This document shows, in pieces, positions 1 to 5,643 of a stretch of 9,342 nucleotides of DNA; position 1 is the first letter of the stretch, and each line of letters opens with the position of its first letter. Origin of the DNA: Thermoleophilia bacterium (GTDB lineage Bacteria; Actinomycetota; Thermoleophilia; Gaiellales; Gaiellaceae); assembly GCA_013362295.1 (NCBI GenBank), contig JABFWJ010000262.1, positions 1 to 9,342 on the forward strand, in the 5' to 3' direction. The translations under genes and the position numbers were made by a program. Under the pieces are notes generated by a model, which had not been told where the DNA came from, did no database searches, and saw only the letters and a list, made by a program, of their open reading frames with translations.

Positions 1-2
1 GG

Positions 3-257
3 GCGCTCGAGGATGAGCTGCGGGCGCTCGCCGCCGAGGGCGTCCAGTCGCTCCTCCTGGAGGGCGGGCCGACGCTCGCCGCCTCCTTCCTCGCGGCGGG
101 GCTCGTCGACAAGCTGCTCGTCTTCATCGCCCCGGTTCTGGCAGGCGAGGGGCCGGGGCTCGTCGCTCCGCTACCCTCCCCGCACGCGTTGAGCCGTTTG
201 GCATCTCGGCCGGTGGGCGAAGACGTGCTCCTCGAAGCCTATGTCCACGAGCCCTGA
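3..257 (+). CDS. ribD: RibD, C-terminal end (5-amino-6-(5-phosphoribosylamino)uracil reductase domain), partial
   Basis: The reading frame is open from the window edge (phase starts at base 3) to a TGA at 255-257, giving the last 84 residues. It reads as the end of the RibD reductase domain: the LLLEGGPTLAASFL segment (about residues 20-33 of the fragment), then GLVDKLLVFIAPVLAG, matches the family pattern EGGptLa...GLvDel...aPvllG. In the family this NADPH-dependent domain reduces the ribosylamino-pyrimidine that the N-terminal deaminase domain makes, the second and third steps from GTP to riboflavin. The following riboflavin genes support the call. The deaminase half, start codon and any upstream FMN riboswitch lie outside the window. 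The 3' end overlaps the next ORF by 17 nt. A stand-alone reductase cannot be excluded from this fragment. Confidence 0.9.
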   Translation, partial: ALEDELRALAAEGVQSLLLEGGPTLAASFLAAGLVDKLLVFIAPVLAGEGPGLVAPLPSPHALSRLASRPVGEDVLLEAYVHEP

Positions 258-498
258 ACCTTCCCAGCGCGCCGACGACCAGCTCGTCACGCACCTCAGC
301 CACTGGCTGACTCGCCAGCTCGGAAACGACGAGCTGCGCCGGAAGGTGCAGGAGATCGGCACGGACGAGCTCGCCCCCGGCGGGCGCCGGGCCGTGGACG
401 AGCTGCTGGCCGAGCTCGGCACCGCCGTTCCGGGCGAGCGCGGCCAGCTCGAGGTCCTCGTCCGCGAGACGGTCGAGACGCTCGTCTACGGCGATTGA
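241..498 (+). CDS. Uncharacterised 85-residue protein inside the riboflavin operon
   Basis: An ATG at 241 opens a frame of 85 codons ending at TGA 496-498. It overlaps the ribD end by 17 nt and leaves 18 nt before ribE. I do not recognise a family. The protein is highly charged, has no cysteine, no signal peptide and no membrane segment, and looks mostly helical: residues about 10-40 (DDQLVTHLSHWLTRQLGNDE and onward) and about 50-80 could form amphipathic helices joined by a Gly/Pro-rich turn near GTDELAPGG. The next in-frame start-like codon is a GTG about 36 codons in and would remove the first helix, so the ATG is preferred. The codons end mostly in G/C, like the neighbours, and the ORF exactly fills the ribD-ribE gap, which argues that it is real. 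Its position suggests co-expression with riboflavin synthesis, but no function can be assigned. Confidence 0.7.
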   Translation: MSTSPEPSQRADDQLVTHLSHWLTRQLGNDELRRKVQEIGTDELAPGGRRAVDELLAELGTAVPGERGQLEVLVRETVETLVYGD

Positions 499-503
499 GC
501 CTC

Positions 504-509
504 TAGGCT
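504..509 (+). promoter_or_regulatory. Candidate -10 element (TAGGCT) before ribE
   Basis: TAGGCT fits the actinobacterial -10 pattern TAnnnT and ends 7 nt before the ribE ATG, which would put the transcription start at or next to the start codon. The 18-nt gap has no Shine-Dalgarno. No -35-like hexamer is evident 16-18 nt upstream. Inferred from sequence only. Confidence 0.35.
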
Positions 510-516
510 GGCCCCG

Positions 517-1092
517 ATGTTCACCGGTCTCGTGCGCGAAGTCGGCACCGTCGCGTCGATGGCGGGCGGCCGGCTGACGCTCGAAGCGCCCGAGACCGCC
601 CGCGGCGCCGAGGTCGGCGACTCGGTGGCGGTCGACGGTGTCTGCCTGACGGTGGTCTCCCGTGACGGCTCGTCACTCGGCTTCGACGCGGTCCCGGAGA
701 CGCTTGCCCGGACGAGCCTCGGCCGACTCGGGCCGGGCGCGCACGTGAACCTCGAGACGGCCCTGCGTGCCGGGGACGCGCTCGGCGGCCACTACGTGCA
801 GGGCCACGTCGACGGCGTCGGCACGGTGCGCAACGTCGAGCCGGAGGGAGACGGCAGGCGGGTGGCGTTCGATGCCCCGCCCGAGCTCCTCCGCTACGTG
901 GTCGAGAAGGGGTCGATCGCCGTGCAGGGGACGAGCCTGACGGTGGCGGCGGTCGACGACGACGGCTTCGAGGTCGCGCTGATCCCGCACACGCTCGACG
1001 CGACGACGCTCGGCGGGCTGACACCGGGCGACAGCGTCAACCTCGAGACGGACGTGCTCGCGAAGTACGTCGAGAAGCTCCTCCCTCGCTAG
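517..1092 (+). CDS. ribE: Riboflavin synthase, alpha chain
   Basis: The 191-residue protein starts with MFTGLV, the hallmark N-terminus of riboflavin synthase. It has two tandem lumazine-binding barrels. Barrel 1 (about 1-88) has SVAVDGVCLTVV, and barrel 2 (about 90-190) begins at GGHYVQGHVDG (90-100) and has SIAVQGTSLTV. The C-terminal IPHTLDATTLG segment is also typical. The enzyme, a trimer in the family, dismutates two molecules of 6,7-dimethyl-8-ribityllumazine into riboflavin and the pyrimidinedione that lumazine synthase reuses. Length is slightly below the usual 200-215. It lies between a small ORF and ribBA, with its substrate supplier RibH two genes downstream. The ATG follows a TAGGCT hexamer and no ribosome binding site, so a leaderless start is possible. 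Its TAG stop also supplies the first bases of a similar hexamer before ribBA. Confidence 0.96.
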   Translation: MFTGLVREVGTVASMAGGRLTLEAPETARGAEVGDSVAVDGVCLTVVSRDGSSLGFDAVPETLARTSLGRLGPGAHVNLETALRAGDALGGHYVQGHVDGVGTVRNVEPEGDGRRVAFDAPPELLRYVVEKGSIAVQGTSLTVAAVDDDGFEVALIPHTLDATTLGGLTPGDSVNLETDVLAKYVEKLLPR

Positions 1093-1095
1093 CCT
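1090..1095 (+). promoter_or_regulatory. Candidate -10 element (TAGCCT) overlapping the ribE stop codon
   Basis: TAGCCT begins with the TAG stop of ribE and ends 6 nt before the ribBA ATG. It fits TAnnnT at leaderless spacing, and the 9-nt gap has no ribosome binding site. Because the stop codon supplies the T and A, chance is a serious alternative. Confidence 0.25.
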
Positions 1096-1101
1096 TCGGC
1101 C

Positions 1102-2352
1102 ATGGCCGTCAGCGCACGCTTCGCGACGATCGAAGAGGCGATCGAGGAGATCCGCGAAGGGCGGATGGTCGTCGTCGTCGACGACGAGGATCGTGAGAAC
1201 GAAGGTGACCTGACGATCGCCGCACAGTTCGCGACGCCGGATGCGATCAACTTCATGGCGACGCACGCCCGCGGCCTCATCTGCCTCTGCCTCACCGAGG
1301 AACGCGCCGACGAGCTCGGGTTGCGCCCGATGACCGAACGCAACGAAGCGCCGCTCGGCACGGCGTTCACGGTCTCCGTCGAGGCGCGTGAAGGCGTCAC
1401 CACCGGCATCTCCGCAGCCGACCGCAGCCGCACGATCCAGGTCGCGATCCATCCGGACTCGACGCCCTACGATCTCGTGCAACCCGGCCACGTGTTCCCG
1501 CTGCGCGCCAAGCCGGGCGGCGTGCTCGAGCGCATCGGACAGACGGAGGCCGCGGTCGACCTCGCGCGGCTTGCCGGCCTCAACCCGTCCGGTGTCGTCT
1601 GCGAGATCATGAACGACGACGGGACGATGGCACGCGTCAGCGATCTCGTCCCGTACTGCGAGCGGCACGGGCTGAAGATGATCACCGTCGCCGACCTCGT
1701 CGAGCACCGGCGGAGGCACGAGAAGCTCGTGGAGCGGGGCGCGTCCGTGCGCCTGCCGACGGAGTACGGTGAGTTCACTGCGATCGCCTTTCGCGAGACG
1801 TTGACCGGCAAGACGCACGTCGCACTCGTGAAAGGCGATGTCGACGGCGCGGAGAACGTGCTCGTTCGCGTGCACTCGGAGTGCCTCACCGGTGACGTCT
1901 TCCATTCGCTCCGCTGCGACTGCGGCGAGCAGCTCGAGCAGGCCCTCTCCCAGATCGAGGCCGAAGGCACCGGCGTCCTGCTCTACATGTCGCAAGAGGG
2001 GCGCGGCATCGGGCTCCTGAACAAACTGCGCGCGTACGAGCTGCAGGAGCAGGGCCTGGATACGGTGGAGGCAAACCTCGAGCTCGGGTTCCCCGCGGAT
2101 GCGCGCGACTACGGCATCGGCAACCAGATCCTCGCCGACCTGGGACTGTCGACGCTGCGTATCCTGACCAACAACCCGAAGAAGCTGACCGGCATCGACG
2201 GCTTCGGTCTCACCGTCGTCGAGCAAGTGCCGATCGAGACGGATCCGAACGCGGAGAACACGCGTTACCTCGCCGCCAAGCGGGATAAGCTCGGACATCG
2301 TCTGCACCATCAGGACTTGAAGAACCTCGACTACGAACCGGAGGCGGAGTGA
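1102..2352 (+). CDS. ribBA: Bifunctional 3,4-dihydroxy-2-butanone 4-phosphate synthase / GTP cyclohydrolase II
   Basis: The 416-residue protein has two full domains. The N-terminal DHBP synthase part (about 1-205) shows the acidic metal/substrate loop DDEDRENEGD (27-36), then THARGLIC, TGISAADRS and GHVFPLRA. In the family it converts ribulose 5-phosphate to DHBP plus formate. The C-terminal GTP cyclohydrolase II part (about 210-405) shows the zinc ligands C261, C272 and C274 with E. coli RibA spacing, QEGRGIGL (298-305), RAYELQEQG, the Arg-bearing ARDYGIG and LTNNPKK. In the family it opens the GTP imidazole ring, releasing formate and pyrophosphate. One protein thus starts both branches of riboflavin synthesis. 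No motif looks damaged in either domain, so both activities are expected. The start lies 9 nt after ribE. The stop overlaps the ribH GTG by 4 nt. Confidence 0.97.
   Translation: MAVSARFATIEEAIEEIREGRMVVVVDDEDRENEGDLTIAAQFATPDAINFMATHARGLICLCLTEERADELGLRPMTERNEAPLGTAFTVSVEAREGVTTGISAADRSRTIQVAIHPDSTPYDLVQPGHVFPLRAKPGGVLERIGQTEAAVDLARLAGLNPSGVVCEIMNDDGTMARVSDLVPYCERHGLKMITVADLVEHRRRHEKLVERGASVRLPTEYGEFTAIAFRETLTGKTHVALVKGDVDGAENVLVRVHSECLTGDVFHSLRCDCGEQLEQALSQIEAEGTGVLLYMSQEGRGIGLLNKLRAYELQEQGLDTVEANLELGFPADARDYGIGNQILADLGLSTLRILTNNPKKLTGIDGFGLTVVEQVPIETDPNAENTRYLAAKRDKLGHRLHHQDLKNLDYEPEAE
2340..2344 (+). promoter_or_regulatory. Ribosome binding site supporting the ribH GTG start
   Basis: GGAGG lies in the last codons of ribBA, 4 nt before the GTG at 2349. 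The spacing is short but usable. It supports translation of the full 252-residue RibH, including the unusual N-terminal extension, rather than an internal start. Confidence 0.5.
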
Positions 2353-3107
2353 GCGAAAACGACGATCAGCTGGTGCCGCCCGTGAGCGCTCCGCCGCTCA
2401 CGTCTCCGCCGCCGGTCACGTCGCCGCCGCCCGCCGAGACACCACCGGTGACCGCGCCACCCGTGACCGGCCCGCCGCCCATCGGCGCACCCGAGCGTCC
2501 GGGCGTCTCGGAGGACACCGACGAGCGCCTCGGCGATCCCTTCGAGGGGTGGCCCGCCGCGGAGTCCGCGGCGGTGATCGAAGAGCCGCCGACCGACCCC
2601 CGCGTCGAGCACGTGCGCGGCGAGCTCGACGTCCCGTCGGGCTTCACGGTGCTCGAGGGGACACCGCTCGGCAACCGGCGGTCGGTCGGCGTCGTCGTCT
2701 CGCGCTTCAACGGCGGTGTGACGAACCGGATGCTGCAGACGGCGCTCGAAACCCTGATCGAGGCGGGCGTCTCGCAGGACGGGATCACCGTGATGCCGGT
2801 GCCCGGCGCATTCGAGCTGCCGCTCGCGGCCATGGCGCTTGCGAAGACGCGGCGCTACGCCTGCATCGTTGCGCTCGGTGCCGTCGTGCGCGGGGAGACG
2901 CCGCACTTCGACTACGTCGCCCAGGAGTGCGCGTCCGGCCTCCAGCTGGCGGGGATCGAGACCGGTGTGCCCGTCGCCTTCGGCGTCCTCACCGTCGACA
3001 CGGTCGAGCAGGCGGAGGCGCGGATCCCGAAGGCCGCCGAAACGGTGCGGTCGGCGCTCGAGATGGCCGATCTCTTCGCCAGGCTCCGCGCCAGCGCCAG
3101 GCAGTAG
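2349..3107 (+). CDS. ribH: 6,7-dimethyl-8-ribityllumazine synthase with long proline-rich N-terminal extension
   Basis: The core (about 95-252) is lumazine synthase, which condenses DHBP with 5-amino-6-ribitylaminouracil. It has SRFN (118-121) with the stacking Phe, PGAFELPLA, ALGAVVRGETPHFDYVA with the catalytic His at H186, and GVPVAFGVLT. Two things are odd. Residues 1 to about 90 form an extension absent from typical 150-160-residue homologues: six degenerate repeats of the PPVTx-P type (10-48), then an acidic linker. Second, after VEQAEAR (R225, the likely phosphate-binding Arg) the usual AGTKAGNKG-type loop is replaced by IPKAAET, about 5 residues shorter. The GTG at 2349 overlaps the ribBA stop as GTGA and has a nearby GGAGG. 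An internal GTG at 2613 would give a normal-length 164-residue enzyme and cannot be ruled out. In the family the enzyme forms pentamers or 60-subunit shells; the assembly state here is unknown. Confidence 0.93.
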   Translation: MSENDDQLVPPVSAPPLTSPPPVTSPPPAETPPVTAPPVTGPPPIGAPERPGVSEDTDERLGDPFEGWPAAESAAVIEEPPTDPRVEHVRGELDVPSGFTVLEGTPLGNRRSVGVVVSRFNGGVTNRMLQTALETLIEAGVSQDGITVMPVPGAFELPLAAMALAKTRRYACIVALGAVVRGETPHFDYVAQECASGLQLAGIETGVPVAFGVLTVDTVEQAEARIPKAAETVRSALEMADLFARLRASARQ

Positions 3108-3112
3108 TTGGC

Positions 3113-3118
3113 TACACT
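3113..3118 (+). promoter_or_regulatory. Candidate -10 element (TACACT) before rpmB
   Basis: TACACT fits TAnnnT and lies in the 21-nt gap between the ribH stop and the rpmB ATG, ending 10 nt before that ATG. This would give a transcript with almost no 5' leader. No clear -35 is seen and no ribosome binding site is present. It may give L28 expression independent of the riboflavin genes. Confidence 0.4.
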
Positions 3119-3128
3119 GCCCGCCGCC

Positions 3129-3320
3129 ATGTCGAAGGTCTGCGCCATCTGCGGCAAGAAGCCCGCGTTCGGGAACCACCGCTCGCACTCGATGGTCGCC
3201 ACGAAGCGGCGCTTCGATCCCAACCTGCAGCGCGTCCGCGTGCTGCTCAAAGGGTCGCCCCAGCGCGCCTACGTCTGCACGCGTTGCCTCAAGGGCAACA
3301 AGGTCGTCAAGGCCGTCTAG
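3129..3320 (+). CDS. rpmB: 50S ribosomal protein L28 (zinc-binding, four-cysteine form)
   Basis: The 63-residue protein begins MSKVCAICGKKP, the standard L28 start, and continues with the HSMVATKRRFDPNLQ segment and the basic C-terminus typical of this large-subunit protein. Cysteines C5, C8, C50 and C53 form two CxxC pairs, so this is the zinc-ribbon (C+) version; many bacteria also have or switch to a cysteine-free paralogue. A TTG at 3108 would add seven residues but directly abuts the ribH stop and gives a non-family N-terminus, so the ATG at 3129 is chosen. It is followed by an Asp23-type gene and a DAK2 kinase gene, the same neighbourhood as in Bacillus, where rpmB lies beside yloU-yloV. 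Confidence 0.97.
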   Translation: MSKVCAICGKKPAFGNHRSHSMVATKRRFDPNLQRVRVLLKGSPQRAYVCTRCLKGNKVVKAV

Positions 3321-3352
3321 GGCGCCAGCAGCCAGCGGCGACCGTAACCAGG

Positions 3353-3369
3353 TCCGGTCGGATCCGGTC
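3353..3369 (+). repeat. Direct repeat TCCGGTC x2, 10-bp period, before the Asp23-like gene
   Basis: TCCGGTC occurs at 3353-3359 and again at 3363-3369 in the 60-nt gap between rpmB and the next gene. The period of 10 bp is about one helical turn, and the second copy overlaps the candidate -10. It could be an operator, or a chance product of GC-rich sequence. The rest of the gap shows no convincing terminator hairpin. Confidence 0.3.
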
Positions 3370-3373
3370 TAAT
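3368..3373 (+). promoter_or_regulatory. Candidate -10 element (TCTAAT) before the Asp23-like gene
   Basis: TCTAAT differs from TATAAT at one position and ends 7 nt before the GTG start at 3381, a leaderless spacing. The gap has no ribosome binding site. It is the natural place for the promoter of the Asp23-FakA-receiver-DegV group. Confidence 0.4.
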
Positions 3374-3380
3374 CCGCACT

Positions 3381-3722
3381 GTGGCGGATGAATTGAGCCT
3401 GGAGCTCGAGCGCGGACGCCTGACCATCTCGCGGGACGCCGTTGCCGAGATCGTCGCCGAGACCGCCCTCGCCTGCTACGGCGTCGTCGGGCTGTCCGCC
3501 GGCTCGCGGGTCGGCCGGATCCTGCGCCGTGAGGGCGTGAGCGTCGAAGGCGACGCGCAGGCCCTGCGCGTCGAGCTGCACGTCGTCGTCGAGCACGGAC
3601 TGAACCTCGCGGAGGTCGCGGCGACAGTGCGCTCGCAGGTCGCCTACGACGTCGAGCGCCTCACCGGCCTGCACGTCGCCGCCGTCGAGGTCGTCATCCA
3701 GCGCGTGCGGGCGAGCGCGTGA
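3381..3722 (+). CDS. Asp23/Gls24 (YloU-like) family protein
   Basis: This 113-residue protein has the family's layout: the LTISRDAVAEIVAETAL segment (about 14-30), then CYGVVGLSAGSRVG, a middle strand region with VELHVVVEHGLNL, and the end helix VRSQVAYDVERLTG followed by VAAVEVVIQRV. Family members include a membrane-associated envelope-stress protein of Staphylococcus and YloU of Bacillus; their biochemical role is poorly defined. No membrane segment or signal peptide is seen here, so it is probably cytosolic or held at the membrane by a partner. The GTG start is the only early in-frame start and sits just after a -10-like hexamer. The stop overlaps the next gene by 4 nt (GTGA), so co-translation with the kinase is likely. 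The order Asp23 then DAK2 kinase is common in Gram-positive bacteria. Confidence 0.9.
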   Translation: MADELSLELERGRLTISRDAVAEIVAETALACYGVVGLSAGSRVGRILRREGVSVEGDAQALRVELHVVVEHGLNLAEVAATVRSQVAYDVERLTGLHVAAVEVVIQRVRASA

Positions 3723-5266
3723 ACCGCCGCCGGGTGCACGAGCTCGTCGCGGGAGCCCGGACCGCGATCGAGGCACACCGCCGCCGGATCGACGACCTGA
3801 ACGTCTATCCGGTGCCGGACGGCGATACCGGCACCAACCTGACGCTCACCGTGCGTGCGATCGACGAGGCGCTGCGCAAGGAGGGCCCGGACGATCGCGC
3901 CGGTCTCGCGCGCGAAGTGGCGCGCGCGGCCCTGATGGGAGCCCGCGGCAACTCGGGCGTCATCCTCTCGCAGATCGTCCGCGGCGCCACCGACGCGCTC
4001 GCGCAGAGCGACGACCTCGCAAAGGCGTTTCGCTCGGCGAGCGACGCCGCCTACCGCGCCGTGAAGAAGCCGGTCGAGGGAACGATGCTGACCGCGATCC
4101 GCGCGATGGCGGAGGCGGCCGAGCGCGATCCCGACCTCACGTCGATCATCGCCGCCGGCGACGAGATCGTCCGAAAGACGCGAGAGATGCTGCCGGTGCT
4201 CACCGAGGCCGGCGTCGTCGATGCCGGCGCCGCGGGCCTCGTCGAGGTCGTGCGCGGGCTCCACGCCGCGCTGACCGGAGAGACGCTGCCGGAGCCCCCC
4301 GAGCTGGAGGAGGAGCTCGGAGTCGACGCGATCCACCAAGAGCTCTCGCGCTTCCGGTACTGCACGGTGTTCGTCGTCGAGGGCGAGGAGCTCGATCTCG
4401 AGGGCCTGGAGCGCGAGCTCGAGCAGATCGGCGACTCGCTCCTCGTCGTGGGCGACAATTCGGCGCTCAAGGTGCACGTACACACCGACGATCCGGGCCG
4501 CGCGCTCTCGCTCGGTGTCGCACGCGGCATCGTCGGAGGTGTCGAGATCGCGAACATGCACGCACAGACACAGGAGCGCGAGGCGCGGCTGCTGCACGCC
4601 GTGCCGGACGTCGCCGGCGCGGAGTGCGCGCTCGTCGCGGTTGCGTCGGGAGAGGGCAACCGCGCGCTGTTCGAGAGCGAAGGTGCGCTGGTCGTCGACG
4701 GCGGACGCACGATGAACCCGTCGACGGCCGACCTCATCGCTGCGATCGAAACGGCCGCCGCGCCCGAGGTGATCGTGCTCCCGAACAACGGCAACGTGAT
4801 CATGAGCGCGGAGCAAGCCGCCGAGCATGCGTCGAAGACGGCGCGCGTCGTCCCGACCCGCTCGCTGCAGGCGGGCCTCGCCGCCCTCATCGCCTTCGAT
4901 CCGTCGCACCGCTCGGAGCAGAACGCCGAGGCGATGGCCGAGGCGGTCGACGCCGTCACGACCGGCGCCGTCACGATTGCATCACGTGACGTCGAGCTCA
5001 ACGGCATCTCCGTGCAAAAGGGCAAGTGGCTCGGCCTGGCGGACGGCGAGCCGGTCGCGGGCGGCGAGACCTTCGACGAGGTCGTGCACGTCGTGCTCGA
5101 GCGGCTGCTCGCCGAGCCGCGCGGGCTGCTGACGCTGCTCACCGGCGAAGATCCGCCGTCGCTCGACGAGCTGCTCTCCGAGCTGGCGTTCGCGCACCCC
5201 GAGCTCGAGCTCGACGTGCATGAAGGGGGACAACCGCATTATCCGCTCCTGCTCTCGGCCGAATGA
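3719..5266 (+). CDS. fakA: FakA/YloV-type DAK2-domain fatty-acid kinase subunit
   Basis: The 515-residue protein has an N-terminal DAK2 kinase domain (about 1-200) with NVYPVPDGDTGTN (28-40), whose Asp residues bind Mg-ATP in the family, and GARGNSG (74-80). A middle domain and a C-terminal region with LPNNGNVIMSAEQAAE (354-369) complete the YloV/FakA layout. In Staphylococcus FakA phosphorylates fatty acids held by DegV-fold FakB proteins, producing acyl-phosphate for phospholipid synthesis. A DegV gene one gene downstream supports the same role here. The length is a little below the roughly 550 residues of the Firmicutes enzyme. The GTG start overlaps the upstream stop by 4 nt and no strong ribosome binding site is seen, so it probably depends on translational coupling. 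The stop overlaps the receiver-domain gene (ATGA). The fatty-acid substrate is inferred from the family. Confidence 0.92.
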   Translation: MNRRRVHELVAGARTAIEAHRRRIDDLNVYPVPDGDTGTNLTLTVRAIDEALRKEGPDDRAGLAREVARAALMGARGNSGVILSQIVRGATDALAQSDDLAKAFRSASDAAYRAVKKPVEGTMLTAIRAMAEAAERDPDLTSIIAAGDEIVRKTREMLPVLTEAGVVDAGAAGLVEVVRGLHAALTGETLPEPPELEEELGVDAIHQELSRFRYCTVFVVEGEELDLEGLERELEQIGDSLLVVGDNSALKVHVHTDDPGRALSLGVARGIVGGVEIANMHAQTQEREARLLHAVPDVAGAECALVAVASGEGNRALFESEGALVVDGGRTMNPSTADLIAAIETAAAPEVIVLPNNGNVIMSAEQAAEHASKTARVVPTRSLQAGLAALIAFDPSHRSEQNAEAMAEAVDAVTTGAVTIASRDVELNGISVQKGKWLGLADGEPVAGGETFDEVVHVVLERLLAEPRGLLTLLTGEDPPSLDELLSELAFAHPELELDVHEGGQPHYPLLLSAE

Positions 5267-5643
5267 CGGCCACGCCGCCGGTCCGGGTCGTTCTCGTCGA
5301 GGACAACGACACGTTTCGCCAGACGCTCGAGCTGCTCTTCGGCCTGCGCGACGAGATCGACGTCGTCGGGAGCGTCGCGACCGGAGACAAGGCGCCGCCC
5401 GTCGTCGCAGAGCTCAAGCCCGACGTCGTGCTGATGGACTACCGCATGCCCGGGCTCAACGGCGCCGAGGCGACGCGCGCCGTCCTCGATGCCTTTCCGG
5501 ATACGAGCGTCGTGTGCCTGACAGCGTCCGTCACGGTGCAGGAGGTGAGAGAGGTGCTGGAGGCGGGCGCAGTCGCGTGCGTCACGAAGGATCAGGACTT
5601 CGACCGTCTCGTCGCGACGATCCAGGAGGCGTCGCGTAAGTGA
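5263..5643 (+). CDS. Stand-alone response-regulator receiver domain between FakA and DegV
   Basis: A 126-residue CheY-like receiver with no output domain. All key positions are present: acidic pair E13-D14 in LVEDN, phospho-acceptor D59 in VVLMDYRMPG, the switch residue T87 in LTAS, and K109 in VTKD. The sequence resembles NarL/FixJ-class receivers, but the protein stops right after the last receiver helix, so there is no DNA-binding helix-turn-helix. It overlaps fakA by ATGA and degV by GTGA, so the three should be made together. No histidine kinase lies in the window. It could act by protein contact with FakA, DegV or Asp23, or serve an unlinked kinase. Regulation of the lipid kinase is an inference from position only. 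An intact active site argues against a decaying remnant. Confidence 0.93.
   Translation: MTATPPVRVVLVEDNDTFRQTLELLFGLRDEIDVVGSVATGDKAPPVVAELKPDVVLMDYRMPGLNGAEATRAVLDAFPDTSVVCLTASVTVQEVREVLEAGAVACVTKDQDFDRLVATIQEASRK
5624..5629 (+). promoter_or_regulatory. Ribosome binding site (AGGAGG) for the degV GTG start
   Basis: AGGAGG within the last codons of the receiver gene lies 10 nt before the GTG at 5640. It supports that start and shows that degV has its own ribosome entry as well as a 4-nt overlap with the upstream gene. Confidence 0.6.

Noticed and set aside
1172..1187. Perfect 16-bp palindrome TCGTCGTCGACGACGA
   Set aside because: It encodes the Val-run and Asp residues of the conserved DHBP synthase motif (VVVVDDED), so codon choice explains it.
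673..2310. 545-codon open frame on the - strand opposite ribE and ribBA
   Set aside because: The + strand proteins here have clear family motifs. The antisense frame is Arg/Asp/Val-rich with no recognisable motif, as expected from codon bias in GC-rich DNA.
3108..3128. TTG at 3108 as the rpmB start
   Set aside because: It would add seven residues before the canonical L28 start MSK and directly abuts the ribH stop; the stretch is better read as promoter sequence.
3321..3352. Possible terminator after rpmB
   Set aside because: Only weak GC-rich complementarity (GACCG with CGGTC) and no T-tract; not enough to call.
3644..4909. 421-codon open frame on the - strand opposite fakA
   Set aside because: It mirrors a well-supported FakA gene and has no domain signature; a GC-driven shadow.
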